Part shown: positions 6,239 through 10,797 of the stretch, piece by piece
How positions within the stretch are numbered: position 1 is the first letter of the stretch
How the letters are laid out: each line of letters begins with the position of its first letter
NCBI GenBank assembly: GCA_965652545.1
Contig: CBFGWV010000168.1
Span: 1-10,797, forward strand
DNA from: CBFGWV01 sp965652545
GTDB taxonomy: Bacteria > Pseudomonadota > Gammaproteobacteria > Competibacterales > Competibacteraceae
DNA length: 10,797 bases
Reading direction: 5' to 3'
Notes under the pieces: generated by a model
The model's database searches: none
The model's input: the letters and a program-made list of their open reading frames with translations, nothing else
Told to the model about the DNA's origin: nothing
Made by a program: the position numbers and the translations under genes

Positions 6239-6276
6239 GACACGGTTCCGACACACCGCTGTCATCGGCTTGGCAT
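6237..6276 (+). promoter_or_regulatory. Four-unit PHO box upstream of phnC
   Basis: Four 7-base elements are spaced exactly 11 bases apart: CCGACAC (6237), CCGACAC (6248), CTGTCAT (6259) and TTGGCAT (6270). The third matches the PhoB half-site CTGTCAT perfectly and the fourth at 5 of 7 positions; the first two match at 4 of 7. All four share G, C and A at positions 3, 5 and 6. The PhoB box is known to be direct repeats of 11 bases, so this is a strong candidate for activation of phnCDE under phosphate limitation. No good -10 box is evident downstream, which is common for activator-dependent promoters. Confidence 0.65.
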
Positions 6277-6294
6277 ACCCGGCGGCCACCATGG

Positions 6295-6321
6295 CGCCCA
6301 TCGATGATCGACCGATGGGCG
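6295..6321 (+). other. Perfect 9-bp inverted repeat in the phnC leader
   Basis: CGCCCATCG (6295-6303) and CGATGGGCG (6313-6321) pair perfectly around a 9-base loop that holds an ATG (6304). An outer pair, GGCATA (6272-6277) and TATGCC (6322-6327), could extend the structure. It lies between the PHO box and the preferred phnC start at 6328, so it is either an operator or a leader hairpin. Confidence 0.4.
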
Positions 6322-6327
6322 TATGCC

Positions 6328-7161
6328 ATGCCGGCCATATCCGTTCACAAACTGAGCAAGCACTTCGGCGCCAAAGCGGCGCTGGATGCGGTGTCGCTGG
6401 AGATCGCCCGCGGTGAAATGGTGGCGCTGATCGGTGCGTCCGGCTCGGGCAAGTCCACCCTGGTGCGCCACCTGTGCGGCTTGACTGCCGCAGACCGTCA
6501 CAGCGCCTCGCACGTCAGTGTGCTCGGGCAGCCGGTACAGGCCGATGGACGCATCGCCGGCGGTGCGCGGTCGGTGCGGGCCGGTATCGGGGTGATCTTC
6601 CAGCAGTTCAATCTCATCAATCGCCTGTCGTTGCTGACCAATGTCCTGCTCGGTGCCCTGGGGCGGGTGCCGCTGTGGCGTGGCTCGCTGGCCTTGTTCA
6701 GCCTGGATGAGAAGCGTCTGGCGATGCGTGCGCTGACGCGGGTCGGTATGGGCGAGTTCGCCGCGCAGCGGGCCAGCACGCTCTCCGGCGGGCAGCAGCA
6801 GCGCGGCGCCATCGCCCGCGCCCTGATGCAGGAGGCAAAAGTGTTGATCGCCGATGAGCCCATTGCCTCGTTGGACCCGCGCTCGGCCCGGCAGGTCATG
6901 GACTTGCTGGCCACGGTGAACCGTGAGGACGGCATCACTGTGCTGGTGTCGCTGCATCAGGTGGAGTACGCGATCCGCTACTGCCCGCGGACCATCGCCC
7001 TACGCGCGGGCAAGGTGGTTTACGACGGCCCCAGCGATGCATTGACACCGGCGTTTCTAGGCAGCTTGTACGGGGCCGAGAGCGAGAGCCTGTTTCTGCC
7101 CGGGTTATCCGACCTCGGGCAAGCCGAGCCGCCCAAGGCCGCGGCGCTGCGGCTGGCCTGA
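6328..7161 (+). CDS. phnC: Phosphonate ABC transporter ATP-binding protein PhnC
   Basis: PhnC is the ATPase of the PhnCDE phosphonate importer, bound to the inner face of PhnE. The 277-residue protein has Walker A GASGSGKST (36-44), Q-loop Gln92 in FQQFNLI, signature LSGGQQQR (152-159), Walker B VLIADEP (172-178) and the switch segment VSLHQVE with His210, which is distinctive of PhnC, as is the following RAGKVVYDGP. I chose the ATG at 6328 because MPAISVHKLSKHFG matches where the family begins; an in-frame ATG at 6304 would add 8 residues. Neither has a clear ribosome-binding site. It is the first gene of phnCDE, behind a PHO box. The C-terminus is slightly long (AEPPKAAALRLA) and of no known role. 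Confidence 0.93.
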   Translation: MPAISVHKLSKHFGAKAALDAVSLEIARGEMVALIGASGSGKSTLVRHLCGLTAADRHSASHVSVLGQPVQADGRIAGGARSVRAGIGVIFQQFNLINRLSLLTNVLLGALGRVPLWRGSLALFSLDEKRLAMRALTRVGMGEFAAQRASTLSGGQQQRGAIARALMQEAKVLIADEPIASLDPRSARQVMDLLATVNREDGITVLVSLHQVEYAIRYCPRTIALRAGKVVYDGPSDALTPAFLGSLYGAESESLFLPGLSDLGQAEPPKAAALRLA

Positions 7162-7213
7162 GCGGCCGGCCGATCCACTGCCTGATCCTGTAGTTCCATA
7201 AGGGGAGACCATC

Positions 7214-8236
7214 ATGCTCACTACCATGCTGAAGGGCCTGGCCGTAGGCGCGGCCGTGTTCGCCAGTGCCGCGGCACTGGCCTTCGAGCCGTTGCCGGGC
7301 GATCCGGAGGTGCTCAACGTCGGCATCATTTCCACTGAAAGCACCTCAAACCTCAAGACCCAGTGGGAGCCGTTCCTGGCCGACATGGAAGCGGCGTTGG
7401 GTATGGAGGTGAAGGCGTTCTTCGCTCCCGACTACGCCGGCATCATCGAGGGCATGCGCTTCGGCAAGGTGCATGTAGCCTGGTTCGGCAACAAATCGGC
7501 CATGGAGGCGGTGGACCGTGCCGGTGCGGAGATCTTCGCCCAGCAGGCCAAACTCGACGGTACCGCCGGCTATTACTCCCACCTGATCACTCATGTGGAC
7601 AACGGCGAGATCAATTCGCTGGAGGACGTCCTCGCCTGCGATCAAAGCCTGAACTTCGGCATCGGCGACCCGAACTCCACCTCCGGCTACCTGGTGCCCA
7701 CGTACTACGTGTTCGCCCAGAACGGCGTGGACCCGCGCGGCTGTTTCAAGACCGTGCGCAACGCCAACCACGAAACCAACCTGATGGCGGTGGCCAACAA
7801 GCAGGTGCACGTGGCCGCCAACAACAGCGAGCAGATCGCGCGCACCCAGGCCAACCAGCCCGATATCGCCAGCCAGATCAAGGTCATCTGGACCTCGCCG
7901 CTGATTCCCAGCGATCCGATGGTCTACCGCACCGATCTGTCGGTCGATCTGAAGGCCAAGATCAAGGGCTTCTTCCTGAGCTACGGCCGCATGGGCGATG
8001 ACGTCGAACACGCCTTGGAGGTGCTCGCCGGCATGAGCGACGGCCAGGCGCCGTTCCTCGATTCCGACAATACCCAGTTGTATCCCATCCGCCAGCTCGA
8101 GCTGTACAAGGACCGGATCAAGGTTGAAGGCGACGACACGCTGGCCGCCGACGACAAGGCCGCCCGCATCGCCGAGATCGACGCCCGTCTGCAGACGCTG
8201 TCGGTGTTGATGAGCGAGAAGGTCGCCGCCAAGTAG
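7214..8236 (+). CDS. phnD: Phosphonate-binding periplasmic protein PhnD
   Basis: PhnD binds phosphonates in the periplasm and hands them to PhnE. The 340-residue precursor has a signal peptide (1-23, cut after AALA) and aligns closely with E. coli PhnD: NVGIISTES, FFAPDYAGII, GMRFGKV, GDPNSTSG, NHETN and SPLIPSDP. By my alignment from memory, the E. coli ligands (Tyr47, Tyr93, Ser127-Thr128-Ser129, His157, Glu177, Asp205 of the mature protein) are all kept, as Tyr74, Tyr120, Ser155-Thr156-Ser157, His186, Glu206 and Asp234. Glu and Asp hold the amino group of 2-aminoethylphosphonate, so that ligand class is likely; phosphite is less so. Cys142 and Cys177 are absent from E. coli PhnD and might form a disulphide. 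The ATG at 7214 has the best ribosome-binding site in the operon (AAGGGGAG, 6 bases away), fitting high expression. Confidence 0.95.
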   Translation: MLTTMLKGLAVGAAVFASAAALAFEPLPGDPEVLNVGIISTESTSNLKTQWEPFLADMEAALGMEVKAFFAPDYAGIIEGMRFGKVHVAWFGNKSAMEAVDRAGAEIFAQQAKLDGTAGYYSHLITHVDNGEINSLEDVLACDQSLNFGIGDPNSTSGYLVPTYYVFAQNGVDPRGCFKTVRNANHETNLMAVANKQVHVAANNSEQIARTQANQPDIASQIKVIWTSPLIPSDPMVYRTDLSVDLKAKIKGFFLSYGRMGDDVEHALEVLAGMSDGQAPFLDSDNTQLYPIRQLELYKDRIKVEGDDTLAADDKAARIAEIDARLQTLSVLMSEKVAAK

Positions 8237-8259
8237 CGGCAGCGGCACCACCTGTCCCC

Positions 8260-8290
8260 ACGCCCGCCGCAGAGATGCTCCGGCGGGCGT
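8260..8290 (+). terminator. Hairpin with T-rich tail between phnD and phnE
   Basis: ACGCCCGCCG (8260-8269) and CGGCGGGCGT (8281-8290) form a perfect 10-bp GC stem around an 11-base loop, followed by CGTCTTTCTA. It starts 24 bases after the phnD stop and 56 before the phnE start. It looks like a partial terminator or an mRNA-stabilising hairpin that would keep phnD expression above phnE, a common arrangement after binding-protein genes. The strength of termination cannot be judged by eye. Confidence 0.55.
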
Positions 8291-8315
8291 CGTCTTTCTA
8301 CGCCAAGGACTGTCC

Positions 8316-9116
8316 ATGAGCACGCTCACCGACCGTTACATCGACCCGCCGCGCCGTGAGCTTCGCCAGAGCCTGAGCCACTTTATCGGCTGGGCGGTGT
8401 TGCTGGGTCTGCTGACTTGGGCCTGGGGGGGCGCGGACATGCGTCCCGGCGATCTCATCGCCTACTCGGACAACATGGTGAAGTTCGCCACCGGTTTCTT
8501 CCCGCCCGATTTTCGCGAATGGCGGCTGTACCTGTCGGAGATGGGCATCACCGTGCAGATCGCCGTATGGGGGACGTTCCTGTCCATCATCACCGCTATT
8601 CCCTTCGGCATCCTGTCGGCGGAGAACGTCGCCCCGTGGTGGGTGGTGCAGCCGGTGCGCCGGCTGATGGATGCCTTTCGCGCCATCAACGAAATGGTCT
8701 TTGCCATGCTCTTCGTGGTGGCGGTGGGTCTGGGGCCCTTCGCCGGCGTGCTGGCCTTGTGGATTCACACCACCGGTGTGCTCGCCAAACTGTTCTCGGA
8801 GGCTGTGGAGGCCATCGACCCGCGCCCGGTCGAAGGCATCCGCGCCACCGGCGCCGTGCCCTTGCAGGAGGTGATCTTCGGCATCATCCCGCAGGTGTTG
8901 CCGCTGTGGATCTCCTACTCGTTGTACCGCTTCGAGTCCAACGTGCGCTCGGCCACGGTGCTGGGCATCGTCGGCGCCGGCGGCATCGGGCAGGTCTTGT
9001 ACGAGTACATCCGTGGGTTCTACTACGCCGAAACCGCCGCCATCATGATCGTCATCATACTGTCGGTCACGTTGATCGACCTGCTATCGCAGCGGCTGCG
9101 CAAACTGGCGGTTTGA
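8316..9116 (+). CDS. phnE: Phosphonate ABC transporter permease PhnE
   Basis: PhnE is the inner-membrane channel of the phosphonate importer and forms a dimer. The 266-residue protein has a hydrophobic segment at 23-40, a periplasmic loop with FFPPDFREW (61-69), then segments at about 77-100, 125-153 and 240-258 with others between. The conserved core (RRLMDAFRAINEMVFAMLFV, 115-134, and VGLGPFAGV, 137-145) matches E. coli-type PhnE. The EAA loop that docks on PhnC is about 172-196 (VEGIRATGAVPLQEVIFG, with Gly179). The stretch RFESNVRSATVLGIVGAGGI lies before the last segments. The ATG at 8316 follows AAGGA (8303-8307) at 8 bases. Only one permease gene is present; the protein is complete, without the frameshift known from E. 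coli K-12 phnE. Confidence 0.94.
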   Translation: MSTLTDRYIDPPRRELRQSLSHFIGWAVLLGLLTWAWGGADMRPGDLIAYSDNMVKFATGFFPPDFREWRLYLSEMGITVQIAVWGTFLSIITAIPFGILSAENVAPWWVVQPVRRLMDAFRAINEMVFAMLFVVAVGLGPFAGVLALWIHTTGVLAKLFSEAVEAIDPRPVEGIRATGAVPLQEVIFGIIPQVLPLWISYSLYRFESNVRSATVLGIVGAGGIGQVLYEYIRGFYYAETAAIMIVIILSVTLIDLLSQRLRKLAV

Positions 9117-9154
9117 GATGAGGGGCACGCGTTACCGGGCTCGGGCTTCGATTT

Positions 9155-9203
9155 CGTGAACGATTCACGCTTGCGCGAGCGCGGGCCGCTCAGCGGCTAT
9201 GCT
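9155..9203 (+). promoter_or_regulatory. Possible promoter and operator for the lipase gene
   Basis: In the 121-base gap after phnE, CGTGAA (9155-9160) and TTCACG (9164-9169) form an inverted repeat with a 3-base spacer. It abuts TTGCGC (9171-9176), and TATGCT (9198-9203) follows, with a long 21-base spacing. The placement suggests separate control of the lipase gene, but the promoter is poor by spacing. Confidence 0.3.
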
Positions 9204-9237
9204 TGCGCCAGCTTCATCACGCAAGGACGTTCCCACC

Positions 9238-10053
9238 ATGGCCAGCAGCCCGATGTATTTTCCGCCCGCCCCGTTCGACTTGGAGCAGACCGTGTTCTGC
9301 GCCCGCCTGGTCGAGACCGCCTACACCATGTACAGCGACTGGATCAGCGCCGGAAAGCCGGACGAACACCATTTCAACTGGACGCCGGTCGGCCCCAAAC
9401 TCAACTACAGCGTGCCCATCTGGGGCGCTGAGACGGATTTCTGGATCTTCACCACCCGCGAGCCGTTCGCCTTCGTCGCCTGGGATGAACTGGGCACGGT
9501 GTACCTGGCCATCCGCGGCACAGAGTCGGTCACCGACTGGATCGACGACGCCGAGGCCGACCAGGTGAGCTACAGCCCGGTAGCCGGCTACGGCAAGGTG
9601 CACCAGGGTTTCATGGACTTGTACGCCACCATGAGTGGGGCCATTGCGCTGGCCTTGTCCAAAGTGCCCCGGGCCAAGCAGCTGTTCGTCACCGGCCACA
9701 GCCTGGGTTGCGGGCTCTCGACACTGGCAGTGCCGGATATCGTCGCCAACAACGGCTACGCGGTCGGCGAGGTGTCGGTGATGCACTACAACTTCGCCAG
9801 CCCGCGGGTTGGCGACCCGGCCTTCGCCGAGGCCTACAACGCCAACGGCGTGCCGACCTACCGCATCGTCAATACCTCCGATCTCGTGCCCGAGGTGCCC
9901 ACCGCCGTGCTGGTGGACTGGTTGTACCAGCATGTGGCGACGGAGGTGAGCTTCACCGCGCAGTATGGCTCGCTGGTCGGCAACCACAGCTTGTCCGGCG
10001 CCTACCAGTACGCAATCAACCACCCGGACCAACCGCAGGGTCCGTTGGGCTGA
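9238..10053 (+). CDS. Class 3 lipase-family alpha/beta hydrolase
   Basis: The 271-residue product has the layout of the fungal-type (class 3) lipase family, serine esterases that cut acylglycerols or other esters. The oxyanion segment is AIRGTES (91-97), followed by DWIDDAEA and VHQGFMDLY (121-129). The nucleophile is Ser155 in VTGHSLGCG. NFASPRVGDPAFAEAYN (185-201) is typical of the family. Asp215 (RIVNTSDLVPEVP) and His250 (GNHSLSGAY) complete the triad. There is no signal peptide, so it is probably cytoplasmic or exported by another route. The ATG at 9238 is preferred over the one at 9199 because AAGGAC lies 9 bases upstream and the extra residues look non-coding. The 3' end overlaps the facing gene by 38 bases. 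Substrate is unknown, and nothing ties it to phosphonate uptake beyond being next to phnE. Confidence 0.88.
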   Translation: MASSPMYFPPAPFDLEQTVFCARLVETAYTMYSDWISAGKPDEHHFNWTPVGPKLNYSVPIWGAETDFWIFTTREPFAFVAWDELGTVYLAIRGTESVTDWIDDAEADQVSYSPVAGYGKVHQGFMDLYATMSGAIALALSKVPRAKQLFVTGHSLGCGLSTLAVPDIVANNGYAVGEVSVMHYNFASPRVGDPAFAEAYNANGVPTYRIVNTSDLVPEVPTAVLVDWLYQHVATEVSFTAQYGSLVGNHSLSGAYQYAINHPDQPQGPLG

Positions 10054-10618
10054 TCGCCAACTCGCAAGCGGGCAGGCCGAGAGGGGATAAGTCGCGCGCG
10101 TCGATGTCGGTGGTCAGCGGGATGAACGCCGCGTTAGACCGGGTGCGGATATACGTGCTGACCGGCAACGGGCCGGTCACATCGACCTGTTGTCGACAGG
10201 GGGCGGCTGACAGCGACAAGCGTCCGCGGGTGCCGTCCGGCCGCGCGGCTTTCCACTGGCGGATGCGCATCTGCGTCTGCCGAAGCCGCTCGATGTCCTG
10301 ACGGCTCACCGCCAACAGGACCAGGTGTTCGTCGTCACCGATATCGGGCAGACCGTCGACGTCCCCAACTGGCGGCTGCGGCCGCAGGACAAAAATCTCG
10401 TCGATGGTCTCCTTTGTGTCCTCGCGCGTCCCGCCGAGGGTGAGGCGGGTCTTGCCCGCCTGCAGGGCGAGACTCGCCGGCAGGCGTACGGCGACGGCCA
10501 TGGCGGCCGGGTCGGCGGCCGACGGGTCCAGGTCGCGCAAGGCGAGCGCCGTCGACAAGGGCACGTGGCCGCACGCGCAAAGCAGGCAGGCAAGCAGCAC
10601 GGGAGCGATGGACTTCAT
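10016..10618 (-). CDS. Predicted lipoprotein, unrecognised family
   Basis: I do not recognise the family. The 200-residue precursor has a short signal (MKSIAPVLLACLLCAC) ending in a lipobox-like L-C-A-C, so Cys16 would be lipidated; Gly17 gives no inner-membrane retention signal, which favours the outer membrane. The mature part has CGHVPLSTALALRDLDPSAA, then beta-rich stretches (AVRLPASLAL, KTRLTLGG, HLVLLAVSRQDIERL) and no repeats or membrane segments. Two further cysteines (in APCRQQ and PACELA) might pair. The ATG at 10618 is preceded by AGAGGA about 9 bases upstream and by a good promoter. It diverges from the gene starting at 10695 and may share a function with it. Its 3' end overlaps the lipase gene tail to tail. 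Confidence 0.8.
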   Translation of the reverse strand: MKSIAPVLLACLLCACGHVPLSTALALRDLDPSAADPAAMAVAVRLPASLALQAGKTRLTLGGTREDTKETIDEIFVLRPQPPVGDVDGLPDIGDDEHLVLLAVSRQDIERLRQTQMRIRQWKAARPDGTRGRLSLSAAPCRQQVDVTGPLPVSTYIRTRSNAAFIPLTTDIDARDLSPLGLPACELAISPTDPAVGPGG

Positions 10619-10633
10619 TCTCGATAATCCTCT

Positions 10634-10662
10634 TTGACGATCATTTTTTATTGTTTTACATT
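10634..10662 (+). promoter_or_regulatory. Sigma-70-type promoter for the gene at 10695
   Basis: TTGACG (10634-10639) and TACATT (10657-10662) are spaced by 17 bases, with a start expected near 10669. Its -10 box overlaps that of the minus-strand promoter. The whole 10640-10674 stretch is AT-rich, unlike the rest of the window. Confidence 0.5.
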
Positions 10663-10680
10663 AAATTTTAAACACGTCAA
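10653..10680 (-). promoter_or_regulatory. Sigma-70-type promoter for the lipoprotein gene
   Basis: Read on the minus strand, TTGACG (10680-10675) and TAAAAC (10658-10653) are spaced by 16 bases, with a transcript start expected near 10646. This places it about 28 bases before the ATG at 10618. It overlaps the promoter pointing the other way. Confidence 0.5.
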
Positions 10681-10694
10681 TGGAAGGAGCAATC

Positions 10695-10797
10695 ATGACT
10701 GACGACATGCGGGACGCGGAGCGGCGGCTACGCCGCGTCCGTCGTACCAGTGGCTGGTTGAAACACCTGGCGACACTGATCGTGCTCGGCCTTGCAG
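10695..10797 (+). CDS. N-terminus of a probable membrane protein, cut by the window end
   Basis: An ATG with an excellent ribosome-binding site (AAGGAG, 10684-10689, 5 bases away) opens a frame that is still open at the window end after 34 codons. The visible part is a charged, Arg-rich head (MTDDMRDAERRLRRVRR) followed by the start of a hydrophobic helix (LATLIVLGLA). This suggests an inner-membrane protein with its N-terminus in the cytoplasm. The family cannot be named from so little. It diverges from the lipoprotein gene. Confidence 0.7.
   Translation, partial: MTDDMRDAERRLRRVRRTSGWLKHLATLIVLGLA

Noticed and set aside
7346..8329. Open frame of 327 codons on the minus strand opposite phnD
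   Set aside because: It is an antisense shadow of a fully conserved phnD and has no recognisable motifs.
3004..9116. A single operon from modE through phnE
   Set aside because: A 266-base gap with a palindrome separates modE from modA, and a PHO box and inverted repeats separate modC from phnC, so separate transcription is more likely.
9575..9595. GTAGCCGGCT string resembling the repeats at the left end
   Set aside because: It lies in the lipase gene and encodes VAGYG; only about 10 bases match and the flanking bases do not.
9217..10032. Open frame of 271 codons on the minus strand opposite the lipase gene
   Set aside because: It is an antisense shadow; the plus-strand frame carries a complete catalytic triad.

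Overview
The window is GC-rich with strongly G/C-biased third codon positions and tightly packed genes. The E. coli-like PhnD and PhnE proteins, a CsdA-type DEAD-box helicase and a GTAG-type REP element together suggest a gammaproteobacterium of high GC content, but I cannot place it more finely from sequence alone. I see no rRNA or tRNA genes, no CRISPR array and no insertion sequence.

Layout from left to right. Positions 1-253 are non-coding and hold two copies of an imperfect repeat of about 68 bp with strong hairpins. Next, on the minus strand, come a DEAD-box RNA helicase (254-1969) and a membrane-anchored or lipidated coiled-coil protein (2134-2925). Divergent from the latter, on the plus strand, is a molybdenum module: a short ModE-type regulator without molybdate-binding domains (3004-3390), then modA, modB and modC (3657-6208). 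A 26-bp inverted repeat just before modA is a good candidate ModE operator.

After 95 to 120 bases of regulatory-looking DNA come phnC, phnD and phnE (6328-9116), an ABC importer for phosphonates. Four 7-base elements in strict 11-base register (6237-6276) look like an extended PHO box, so this operon is probably a phosphate-starvation operon. All residues that I know bind 2-aminoethylphosphonate in E. coli PhnD are kept, which points to an aminophosphonate rather than phosphite. No C-P lyase or phosphonatase lies in the window, so breakdown must be encoded elsewhere.

The right end has a class 3 lipase-fold hydrolase (9238-10053). It overlaps tail to tail with an unrecognised lipoprotein gene (10016-10618, minus). 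That gene diverges from the start of a membrane protein (10695 onward) that runs off the window. The two divergent genes share an AT-rich promoter island with mirror-image TTGACG boxes.

The coding content is mostly familiar. The less ordinary material is regulatory: the sensor-less ModE with its candidate operator, the four-unit PHO box, hairpins placed right after both binding-protein genes, and the face-to-face promoters. I do not see convincing evidence of a wholly new system.
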